Assembly: GCA_022539475.1 (NCBI GenBank)
Contig: VCMS01000415.1
Coordinates: forward strand, 1-37,447
Reading direction: 5' to 3'
Source: Gracilaria domingensis
Lineage: Eukaryota; Rhodophyta; Florideophyceae; Gracilariales; Gracilariaceae
DNA length: 37,447 bases
In this document: positions 18,909 to 28,940 of the stretch, in pieces
Position numbering within the stretch: the stretch's first letter is position 1
How the letters are laid out: each line of letters starts with the position of its first letter
The notes under the pieces: generated by a model
Seen by the model: the letters and a program-made list of their open reading frames with translations, nothing else
Told to the model about the DNA's origin: nothing
Database searches by the model: none
Program-made: the position numbers and the translations under genes

Positions 18909-21823
18909 ACGCCGTGCACACATATCAAACTAGAGAAAACTAGCGCTTCACACCCACTTGATCCGCGACTTTTAGCACAATACGCGACCTTTGCAATAGC
19001 TCCAAATCGCGACGTGGCCGACATCAGAGCGACTACCTGGGCAACCCAAGTCTCTGAATCTTCTCCGCTTACCAATACAGTGGAAAACTTTGGCTTTCTA
19101 CTGGGACCAAATGCTGGAGAAGCGAAGACACGTTGGATGATGGGGTATTTGGGTCGTCTAAGCTTAAGTGCCTTAGAAGACGAATCGAAGTGTTCAAGAG
19201 TCGGAACGAAACCGCCTTTCACGAGGGCCGAATTCACCAGAGTTATCCTTGTCTTTTCTGGGAAGTATGTAATAGAGTGCTCATCCAGTGTTTCTTTCAC
19301 GAGACTGAGGAAAGGAGGAAGGGCCTGTTCACTAATTTGATCAAGAATCGACCTTGTGTCCGTACTTGAGAACATCTCTCTAACAGCAGTCCATGTTTTT
19401 GAACTGGACATACTTGAAACACAATGTTGAAGAGCTCGTCAAGTGAAAGAACGCCCTCTCATTGCAAACCGAGGAAGCTGTGTGGAAGTTCCTGGTAAAC
19501 CTGGATTACGCTGGTAAAGAGTATCGCCATTCCATTGCTTTCTAACATGTCCGTGCTCAATGGAGCGAATAGTCTCCTCCACAGCCGTTGCTGTTCTTCT
19601 GGACGTCTTTTTGTAGTGTCTCTTAAATAGCAGGTGTGCATGTTCGTATATGCCTGCGTCGTAGTACTTGATACTTCCCAGACGGCGAATATCGTCCACG
19701 AGATGATCGAGAAGATGAAACTTCAGAGTTCCCAGTCTGGAAGGATGAAAATCCGCCAGAGTCTTTGTTGCGGAACGCTTGAGGGCTTCAATCTCCAAAC
19801 TAAGTCACAGGAGAGAGCTTTCAGTCCAATACGGGTCACGATTGTACCTGAATAAGGTCGAGAGCATGTCCGAGTACTGAGAGAAAACGGTTGTGATTGG
19901 GGCAACGTCCTGTTCTCCACAGCATATGTCAAAGAATGCTCCTATGAAGGGAAAGACCATGTCAAGTGCTGTGTAGTTTTTGGCCTCCAGCATTCCACGG
20001 AGACCGTCTTTCGTGAAGATACCATTCAAAGATTTGCCTTTCTCCTGCGTGGAGAAATCGATATGTAAACCTTTGGCAGGAGAATCGCGTTCTATGGCAG
20101 CTAGAATTGCGTTTGCATGGTTGAGGAGTTGGGTGCGTATCGTTCGAAATGAACGCGATGCAGATGTTCTTATTGTGGTGCACAGGGTGTCTGACTGCAG
20201 TCTCTCGATTGTGGCCGTTTTTATCAGCTTTGAGATGCCGAGATGCAAGTTGTGTAATGGTTCGAATGAGAACAGACTGTATGGAGACAATCCCGGGATC
20301 ATTCCAAGGCTTACGGAAGTTTCGAGGAACGAAGGAATGAGAGATATGGAATTTGAATGCATCAGAGTATTCTTTTGAGATCTCCTCTCCCTCGCACGAC
20401 ATGGACGTCTTTCCGCCTCGTCTTTTTGTGCATGTTGCAAGATAGCTGTGTATGTCTTTCGGATGCTTTTCGTGTGCTTTTGAGAACGTCCGTTGAATGA
20501 GGTGGGAATAGGACTGCATAAAGATGAGCGAGGGGCTTTGCATCTATGACACGGGCTTTCCGTTTTGGTCCCATGAAGAATAGACAGAATGTCCTTAGCC
20601 TCAGGAATATCCGCACAATAACTTGCAAGCAGAGGATGGCACACTCGACTTAGTTTGTCTTCCCCGATGAACTGAAAACCTTTCTGCGTGAGATTTAGAA
20701 TGGGCTCCAGGACTTGACGAAGAGATTCTTGAAGGATTTGCATCCTGGACTCGCGTAGAGACTTGCTAGAAACGAATGGCATTGCGTCTGCTTCAGATGC
20801 GGAAACCTCGATCAGGGTGGTAGGGAAGTATGCCACTACTGTGAGGTCATCACGGATACACTTACGGCGAAGCTGGTCGGAGAAGTTGAGAAATATGAGG
20901 TGAAGAGGATAGGCGGTAACCGATGTTTGCTTTAGAGTTGTTGAAGACTTATCGGTGTATACCTGCAGAAGACCTACGAAAGATTCACTGTAACTTATTT
21001 CTTGGGAGTACCACACTATTCTACTATCCAAAGAGCCCATGACGATTTCCTTAAGTTTTGAGGTGGCGTCTCTTGCGAGAGAGCCGGACATGGGGTGAGA
21101 TATTTTCGTGGAGTGGGTCTGAGGTATAGGGTGGAAGAATGTGTTTTCGTTGTTAGCCAACTGGAGCTGTTTCACAAGTGTCTGAACGGGGTCTCTCGTG
21201 TAGAGGGTGGCGCTGAACTTACATCCTTCTGGCGAGACAGTTCTGCGATTGAAACCGTCCTTTGAGGCGTATCGTTCGAAAATGGCCTTCTTCAGTTCTG
21301 TACAGCGCTTGGAACTTGTTATGGTCTCGTTGAATCGCTTTTGCGAGAATCGCGGGTCCCGAAGTAGCCCAATTAGCTCGTCCGCCTCACGATGACCAAG
21401 GTTGGAAGCTACTGAAGCCAGACAAACCGTGAGATAATCCATATGCAAATCACCGAGGGCCTCCTCAGAAGGCACTGGGCGGGAACTGCTTCCGTGTTCT
21501 CGCTCTAATGACGCGGGACCCGGGGAAGGAGAAACACAATGCGAAGTGTCCGGAATGGGAGGGGCGCACGGAGTGGGGTCGACGATGTCCTCGGACACGG
21601 GAGGCTCGGGAAGGCGACAAGGGGCAGTGACCGTTTCGGAAGATGCGGGCGCGGGCGCGGAAAGCTTGAGACGCTTGCTTCTCCGAATGGGCCGGCTATT
21701 GTCGTCTTCCAGCGCTGCTTTCAGACGAAACGGGCAATGGTTGACATGCTGTTGAAGAGATAAGACTCCTCGGCGAGTAACGAAGGGGCACCCACGCTTC
21801 TTATGTGTACAGTAGTAGACCAT
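18909..21823 (-). pseudogene. Plavaka/Tnp2-like DNA transposase, copy 2, two in-frame TGA codons
   Basis: One reading frame runs from ATG 21823 to the inverted-repeat element at 18908. It is open except for TGA at 19805-19807 and 19439-19441. A Cys/His zinc finger begins the protein (YYCTHKKRGC, then HVNHCPFR), followed by a Pro/Ser-rich region. The core has VYTDKSSTTLK, LIFLNFSDQLRRK, ADIPEAKDILSILHG with PCHRC, and FSFEPLHNLHLGISKLIK; these are the order and motifs of Plavaka-type transposases. The region after the first stop aligns with copy 1 without gaps, the TGA facing an Ala codon. Both stops fit single transitions from CGA, though this is inference. It is much less damaged than copy 1. 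The C-terminus is cut by the palindrome element. It may once have moved the surrounding insert, but ends and TIRs were not found. Confidence 0.8.
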
Positions 21824-22188
21824 GGGAAGAAGAAATGAACGAGAAACGACGACAAAGACTGCAAGGGAAGGGCGTCCGAAGGGAGAAGGAGGTCGAGCGA
21901 CAGTCAATATTGACGTCTTGCTCAGAACGGAGAATATATTTTGAGTTTAAATCACCTGCTTTCATTCAAAAAGGAACGTAGGTACACGTCGACCTCAACA
22001 CAAGGGTGTACTTCTCGTATTATCTACCACTGGTTATAAACCTGTGGTTTCCCAACGTTGTACGCTGTACACTTGTCCAATCTCGCACAGAAAAATAAAT
22101 CTCTTCCCTCCGCCGCCGCCCCGGCCCGTCCAACGTCCGACCTTTTGTTACCGTCGTGATCCGTGCCATCCTCGCGTTCTACTCCGCT

Positions 22189-22252
22189 CCGTCGTACTTT
22201 TTTCCGCCCTCGCACTCGCTACGAAGTGCCAGGGCGGAAAAAAGTACGACGG
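22189..22252. repeat. 64-base near-perfect hairpin
   Basis: 28-base arms (22189-22216 and 22225-22252) pair with one mismatch around an 8-base loop CGCTACGA. The outer arm starts CCGTCGTACTTTTTTCCGCC. No ORF uses it. It could be a transcript-end structure, a small-RNA precursor or a transposon remnant. Confidence 0.7.
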
Positions 22253-22501
22253 ATTACGAAGTAGCGTGCTGAGAATGGATTCCATTAAGCGGACATGAAG
22301 CGTACCTCATTCTCTTTCTCCGCCCTCGTCGGACGCCTCCATAAAGCGGACAGCATCCGTATCTCACGGATGTATTCCGTGCAGTCTTTTCGTACGTGCT
22401 TCCATTTCCTTCTACGTATCTTTGTTCTAAACTAACCAATCCTCACCACGTCTCTTCGCGCTCTGCGACATGTACACGGCACGAAAACGGCTTTGGGTTA
22501 C

Positions 22502-22645
22502 TTTTGCGAGTTACTAGTTCCCTCAACTTTTCTAGCGCAACGTTTCTGTTTTGCTTTATCAATGGTACGTTCTATCCCATTTCAACTGTATCCAACGGAG
22601 CATTGACTAACTTATGGATACTTTCTGCTTGCGTATACAGGTAAA
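22502..22645. repeat. intron-like direct repeat, copy 1
   Basis: About 144 bases repeated at 22875-23018 with few changes, 373 bases apart. On the plus strand it holds GTACGTT (donor-like), TTGACTAACTT (branch-point-like) and GCGTATACAG followed by GT (acceptor-like), spaced as a short spliceosomal intron of about 80 bases. No coding exon is evident around it. Confidence 0.6.
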
Positions 22646-22874
22646 CGATCAATTTCATTTCGTCTCTCAAGATCGATCTCTGGCTGTTCGGGATAGGCGA
22701 TTCTGGTACTTGGTTGGGAAATAGGCTGCTCTCTCGTTTATCGCATCTTGCGGTATGTTTGCTGCATGGGCATTCTTGGTGTCCTTGCTTGTGAGTTCTC
22801 GCTTCGACACCTTTCGCGCTTTACGATGATGGTGGGCTGGTAATCTAACCGATCCCTTTCCTTCTTCTTTTTCA

Positions 22875-23018
22875 TTTTGCGAGTTACTAGGTCCCTCGAC
22901 TTTTCTAGCGCAACGTTTCTGTTTTGCTTTATCAATGGTACGTTCCATCGCATTTCAAATGTATCTAACGGATCATTGACTAACTTATGGATACTTTCTG
23001 CTTGCGTATACAGGTAAA
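22875..23018. repeat. intron-like direct repeat, copy 2
   Basis: Second copy of the 22502-22645 module. The donor, branch-point and acceptor-like motifs are all kept, while bases between them have changed. Confidence 0.6.
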
Positions 23019-23059
23019 TGACTTTTGATGCGGACGTAGCTCACGAGTTGCAGGTGCAG

Positions 23060-23144
23060 GTTCCTCAAGTAGGGAACCATGCATCTGGGCATGGTTCCCT
23101 ACATGAGGAACGGAGAGGATGAGGCACTTCGCGCCTCATCCTCT
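23060..23144. repeat. two adjacent hairpins
   Basis: The first has 23-base arms (23060-23082, 23089-23111) with one mismatch and loop ATCTGG. Two bases later, a second has 12-base perfect arms (23114-23125, 23133-23144) with a 7-base loop. A third lies at 23186-23217. Confidence 0.7.
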
Positions 23145-23185
23145 TGGAGTGCGTATTTGTTCTACCGATACAGCCGATGGTGGAC

Positions 23186-23217
23186 GTGCAGTCTGCGGCA
23201 TCTGCCGCAGATTGCGC
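23186..23217. repeat. third hairpin of the cluster
   Basis: 15-base arms, 13 pairing, around a 2-base turn; core TCTGCGGCA-TC-TGCCGCAGA. Confidence 0.6.
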
Positions 23218-23620
23218 CTACACCCGCTCCATCATGGGGATATGGTACATGTAATACAGCGAAGTAGTGGTTAGGAAAAGCGGTCGATAGAAGAATAGAT
23301 ACGAATAAAACGGTATGATTTCATAATGGGCATCATCTGTACTAGCACTAGTATTCCATGCGTTGCAGGGTATCATTCCGCAGAAGGTATCGTGTAATGT
23401 GCACCTTAATGGAAACTGAACCTAGACTTCGCGAAATACAGTTCAGGTAGCCCTCGACTAAAGAACTAGCACGAGTGGAAAACCCACCAGTATTTACTGC
23501 ACAGCGATTCTGGACGACCCAAGCAATTATCTGCAAATTTTGAAATAATTGATCTCGATATTTTTTCAAAAAATTTACTGGACGACCCTTGCCAATTTCT
23601 GGACGACCCTCGCCATAAAC
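23218..23620. other. right end of the 10.6-kb insert, non-coding
   Basis: About 400 bases without a convincing gene. The pol frame stays open by chance to 23466 across the border. It contains three CTGGACGACCC repeats (23510-23520, 23578-23588, 23599-23609) close to the edge. Confidence 0.5.
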
Positions 23621-26303
23621 TAGCATCTGCAAGAGACAGACGTTGTGGGGGTGCGATATCCACGAGTGGAACTTCCGCGCGGCTTGCCGTAATTCGTGCG
23701 ATTGCTTCACCTCTTAGCGGGCGCTCAATACCCGAATCACGGTGGTTGCCTCGCTTTCTCATGGCGCGCATTTCTGCCTGCGCAGTATCCCGCTCGGCGG
23801 TGGCAATTACCTTTTGAGGGGTGGTGACGCTAGATGAGCTGGCGACGCCTTGCCGTCGTACCGCAAGTTTGCGTGGATCCTTCCGTCGTGACGGTTCAGT
23901 CGGTGCCGCAGCGGCTTGCTGATCGCCGTTTTCGCTTGACGCGGGAGATGCCTCCTCACGGGGCTCGTCCCCCGTGCGTGCACGTGACTGCTCCAACGGT
24001 TGGTTTCCACGCTCCCTTGGGAGGACCGCCTCCCTGTTACAGGTGTCGCTCAACGGCTGCGCCGTTGAATTTCCAATTTTTCCAACTTTTTGATTCCCGT
24101 TCTGAACGGCTACGTCCGGGTTACCGGGGCTTTTGACACCGCCGGCGGCGTTCGATCTCGCGTTCTCGACGAGCGGCTGCGCCTGCGCCGATATCTTATA
24201 CCCAGCACTTGGTGATTTCGTACCGTCCTTGACGTGAACTCTCCCCGGAGCGTCTGGCATTCCACCAACGGTGGTGTCGGTGTATACCGAGGCACTTGGG
24301 GTCCCTTTTTTTTCTGCTCGCGGCTGCTCCGCAGTATTTACCAGGGTTCCTGGTCCTTCTGCATCGCGTTGCGCGGTGGGTTGCGGTGTTGCTGCGCTTT
24401 CCCCAGTGGGGCTTCGTTCCGACGACGTCGGCTTTATGCCGGCGACATCATTCGACTCCGTTTGACCCAGCGCGGCTGGTAAACCACGAGTTTCTTGTGA
24501 CTTCAATGATTCCGCTTCTGCGTGAGTGCCCTCAACTGGCGGCAGTGTAGACTTCCCGTGGACGGGAGTATGTTGCGATCGTTGCGAGCGCGTGGTCCCT
24601 TCACTGATCGGAACATCCGGAGATGTTGGACCAGTCCGTGCTGCACGGTTGTTCTCACGACGCGACGTCGGAATTGAATCCTCAGCAGAGCGGATATCCT
24701 CCTCCCCCTCCTTAGATGGAGCGGCGTGGGGAGTGGCAGAGCGTCCCGCATCGCGGGTTTGCGAACCCAACGATAGGGTAGAAACTGGGGTGCCAGTGTG
24801 GCTATTGTTTTCCGACGCAGTCGGGTGATCCGACTCCACCGGGAGGTCTGTAAGGCCTCTGTTGGGGTGGGGCAAGACTGAAGGTCTTGACACCACATTT
24901 GTTTCCGGTTGTACCGGTGTCGTTGAGTCCGTAGACACGGGTTCCGTACGAGACGGGGTAACCTCAGAAGAGGGTGGGGGGGCCAGTACCACGCGGTCGC
25001 GGGAGATCCGCTCCTGCGCGTCAGCGACTTGTACCACCACAGTGTCCGGTGTAACCGAGATTACCTTGAAGGGTCCATCCGCCACAGGCGAGAGCTTATG
25101 ACGTTTATCCCTTTCAGGGTTGTAGTGTTCCTTCCGTACGAAGACACGGTGACCCACAGTAAGTGGTTCAGGGGTTCTTCCTCGCAAGCGAGCGTCAAAG
25201 TCACGCTTGTAAGCGGCTTGGGCTTTTGCCATGGACTTCCGGGCAGCGGGGACTAACTTCGTTAGCGACGCCTTCCATTTTTGGCGGTAATCACCCACGG
25301 ATGGGAAATTGCCCAAGCTAGCTTGTGATTCTAACGCCACAGGCGGGGGTGTCCTTGACAAGACCAGTTCGAATGGGGAAACACCAGTAGTCCTGTGCAC
25401 CTGCGTGTTATACGCAAAGGTTAACGCGTCAGTGTATAAGTCCCATGTTTTTGGGTGGTCAGCAACGTAAGAACGGAGAGATGCCAGCATCGTACGGTTA
25501 TACCGCTCAACCTGCCCATTACACTGGGGATGGTAAGTGGTTGTGAAAAGATTTTTCACGTCCATGATGCGGCAAACATCCTGGAAGAACCGGGATGCGA
25601 ACTGCTTTCCGTTATCGGATAATAACTCCACAGGAGGGCCGTACACAAAGATCCAGTGCGTGGCAAATGCCTTCGCGACTGTGAATGCGGTAATCCTCTT
25701 GAGAGGTACTGTCCGAACCAGTTTCGAGAACCGATCGGTGATAACGAGAAGAAATTTGTTACCTCTCCGAGTGGTAAGCAATGGTCCGAGGATATCGATT
25801 GCCACAAATTCAAGCAGCGCCCTGGCAGGGAATAGTTTTACTTTTTTCGCATTCCTTCGGAGTTTCACCCGATTCTTCGCGCACTCGGTGCAGAACCGCA
25901 CCGTAGCGTAACAATCCACCGCTATGGCGGGCCAGTAGAAGTCTTTCCTCAAAGTGAGGTACAGTTTCCTTCCACCTGCGTGGCCGCCTAGCTTTGCGTA
26001 ATGCGAAAGGTGTAGGATCCTCGTTTGCAACGAGTGTGGTACCAAAACTTGTGGGTGTGACTCGACTGTCCTCATGAGGTAGCCGATGTCGTTAACCTCG
26101 AATGGGAGAGTATCACCACCGTTAAGTCGGGCAGGGACCCTGATGCAAAACGGGTCTCCATGTTGCTCTCGGATCATCTCTTCCGGTGCTACCGGGACAA
26201 AATTCTCCGGTAGGGGCTTTGCAGCCTCATTTTCGCCTGCAGCAAGCAGTTCGTCAATGTCAGCGTCCATATCGTCCCAGTCTTCTGGCCAGTTGTCAAA
26301 CTG

Positions 26304-26306
26304 CTA
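26304..26306 (-). other. in-frame TAG between RNase H and integrase
   Basis: TAG follows an acidic segment (DDNNPEPPE) and is followed in the same frame by QFDNWPEDWDD. CAG to TAG would explain it. Confidence 0.7.
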
Positions 26307-28905
26307 TTCCGGGGGTTCCGGGTTATTATCGTCAACGACGAAGCAAGGAATATCATCGTCCTCGACGGCCAGAGTTTCCCCATTTGTGGGTAAGCCTGAC
26401 AACGCGTCCGCCTGAGTGTTCAGGGTCCCCTTCTTGTATACCACCTCGAAGTCGAATTCCGCAAGGCGGAGTCTCCACCGCATGAGGCTCCCTGATGGAT
26501 CGCAAATATTCATCAACCACCTCAACGAGGAATGATCCGTGTACACGGTAAAGTGCACACCCAAGAGATAGGGGCGGAGAGTAGAAAGTGCCCAAACAAG
26601 TGCGAGACACTCTTTCTCCGAAACGGAGTAGTTCCGTTCGTGAACGTTCAGCGAACGTGACCAATAACCAATTGGCTTTCGTTCTCCTTCAGGAGTGGTT
26701 TGGAACAATGCGCATCCCACTTGGTGGTCGCTTGAGTCCGTGTCCACAGAGAACGGTAGGCCGGGTTGTGGTAACGATAAGATCGGTGCTGATGGGACAG
26801 TCTCCTTTAAGGAGTTAAATGCTTCCGCTTGTGCGGGTGTGAATGGGTCTAGTTTTGGTGGCTGATCTTTCCGCAAGAGTGCGTTTAAGGGAGCCGCAAT
26901 GTCCGAAAAGTTCGGCACGAATCGTCTGTAGACGTTGACCAGCCCTAAGAAGGAGCGTAATTCCGTTTGAGTCCGCGGTGCCTTCGCCTTAGCGAGTGAC
27001 CTGACGCGAGCTTCCTCGATGGTCAGCCGTCCTGGACGGATTATGTGCCCAAGATACTTGACGGTGTCGGTGAAGAATTCACACTTCCTCAGCTTCAGAG
27101 TTATACCTGCATTGCGCAGAGTGGTCATCACGTCCCTGACATGGGCGAGATGGTCGTCCAGATTACTGGAAAACACGATAATATCTTCAAGGTAGACGAG
27201 ACAAGTCCGTCACTTGAAGCGGTTCAGCAAGATGTCGATTGCACGCTGGAAGGTAGCGGGGGCGTTGGTTAAGCCGAAAGGCATGCGCTTGAAGCGGTAA
27301 CTGCCGGAGTGGCAAACGAACGCGGTCTTATCGCGGTCTTGCTCCCTAACGGGAACTTGCCAGTATCCCCAATTGGCATCCAATGCCGTGAACACGGTAG
27401 CGTCACCGAGCGAATCGATGCACTCGTCCATACGAGGGATGGGGTACGTATCTCTGATCGTCACGGCATTAAGCCGGCGGTAGTCGACACAGAACCTCCA
27501 AGTTGCGTCGGCTTTGAGTGCCAGTACAACTGGGGATGCCCATGGCGACTGGGCGTTTTCAATCACGCCTGCGCGGAGCATCTTCTCCACTTGGAACTGT
27601 TCTTCTTCCCGAGCTTTCGGTCCTGCCCTGTAAGGGGATTGCGCTATCGGACGCGTATTCGGCAGCAAATCGATACGGTGTTCCGTTGCATTTATCTCTC
27701 CAAGAGAGCCATCCCACATTGTGGTAAACTCCCGTAACATGTCTCTCAGACGTTCACGGTGCGACTCCGGTACATGACCGAGATCAAGTTCCTCGAGCGC
27801 CTTCAAGGGGTCAACCTTGTCGTAGCTCGTGGGCTTGCGCTCTTCTGTCCCTGACACAGGGTTGGCTTCCGAGTCAGCCGGTAACTTCTCCGTCGCAACG
27901 GTAGTTGTACCCGCGAAAACAACCGCTTCCTCCCCCTCCTTAGATGGGGTGTCGTCCTCTTCGGAGGTAACTAATCCGAGGACATCGGCAGCCGTCATCT
28001 TCGTTGGGAGCATCGCGAGCGGGTGCGGCGTCACAGACCCAATGACTTGGTTCTTCACCAGATACTGGGGGGTACTGCCAAGGTTGGCAATAAGTATCCG
28101 AAACGGGGTACCCGGTGTGACTTGCGCAACACCATTCGCGACAGCGAGTTGGTATTTCTCGTACAACGAGGGGAGAGGTTGAATAACCCGAAGACCGTGT
28201 TGGCGGGAATTAACTGACACCATTACTTGGGACTCCGGCGGGATTGCGATCGACGCAGCGACGCGAAGCTTGGTGGACTCACGTGAAGCTGGTTGAGATT
28301 CCTGCGCAGCAGGCAGAGGAACATGTTTCTTCGACGCACGCTTTAGCGGACGACGAACAATAGGGACGGACGAACCGTCCTCCAGCTCCACACGCCTGAG
28401 GCGGGGTCTTATCGAATCGACGCACCTGTCGCAATAGTCACAACCCAAGATGATTGCGGCAGCTAATGACCGGCACACGATGAAGTCGACCTTCACCACA
28501 TATGTTCCCAAACGCACGACTAAGCCGATTGTTCCCACCGTTGATAACGGGTTGTTGTTCGCATCTGCGACGTCCGGCAAGGTGCCGCTGCGCATGCGAG
28601 CCCGCAATGGCGGTGTTAGGAGCGATTCAACGATGAAGTTCGGACCTGCACCTGTGTCCAATACGGTCAGGTAACGCACCATAAACTGGGGGTCAAGGCC
28701 AAGGTCAGCGTATACCTTATAGTTACGCTTGGCCATCACCATAATTCTATCCGGGACCCGGTTATTCTTCACCCGTATCCACGGTCGACGCAAAACACCA
28801 AGGTGTTCCGAATCCGCGTCAGCGGCGTCTCTCCTCGAAAGGATTTTCACCGGGGAGCGAGGCGGTGACGCCTCGGACGTCAACAGCCTCGATCCTGAGG
28901 ACGTC

Positions 28906-28940
28906 TCTCCCGAAAGGGAGACTCCCTCGTTTAGTTTCCC
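28906..28940 (-). promoter_or_regulatory. -1 ribosomal frameshift signal, gag to pol (element 2)
   Basis: On the minus strand the gag frame reads CAG GGA AAC TAA, so the heptamer G-GGA-AAC (28940-28934) sits directly before the stop. A stem TCTCCC/GGGAGA with a TTTC loop (28921-28906) begins about 12 bases downstream. The -1 frame opens straight into pol. Element 1 has the same layout. Confidence 0.8.

Larger units (their letters stand above)
13046..23620. mobile_element. 10.6-kb gene-carrying insert inside element 2 pol
   Basis: Everything between the two TAGCA copies is foreign to the retrotransposon. Pol is left in its linker at 23621 and resumes as the chromodomain at 13045, in the same phase. 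The insert carries at least four gene-like frames, a transposase and many inverted repeats. I found no convincing terminal inverted repeat: the left end reads GAGGCTGGCACTC and the right end, reversed, GTTTATGGCGAGG. Three copies of CTGGACGACCC lie within 111 bases of the right end (23510, 23578, 23599), as in subterminal transposase-binding repeats. It may be a Plavaka-family transposon that took up host DNA, since it contains transposase copy 2, but this is inference. The exact ends could shift if the TAGCA match is chance. Confidence 0.5.
23621..28940 (-). pseudogene. pol: Pol of element 2: protease, RT, RNase H, integrase, linker
   Basis: The frame is entered by -1 frameshifting at 28934-28940 and stays open to the insert except for TGA at 27210-27212 and TAG at 26304-26306. 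Domains in order: retropepsin (LTVLDTGAGPNFI, near 28650); RT (RFCVDYRRLNAV, FTALDANWGYWQ, RMPFGLTNAPATFQ), with the polymerase motif YLED at 27183-27194 instead of YLDD; RNase H (DTDSSDHQVGCALF); integrase with an HHCC finger, the D-D-E residues (VAIDILGP, LLSDNGKQF, NGQVERYNR) and a GPY/F-type module (DGPFKVI). A disordered S/T/P-rich linker of more than 400 residues follows. The chromodomain lies beyond the insert at 12697-13045. The TGA falls where RTs of this type usually have Trp before CLVYLDD. Stop codons, the D-to-E change and the insertion make it non-functional. Confidence 0.9.

Noticed and set aside
18571..18921. 116-codon frame in the palindrome array
   Set aside because: Its repeats simply follow the 112-base DNA units.
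13046..28940. Alternative genetic code with TGA as a sense codon
   Set aside because: TGA stops do recur in open frames, one at a Trp position, but TAG and TAA interrupt frames too, and TGA also ends Gag and Pol of element 1 at sensible places. Mutation is simpler.
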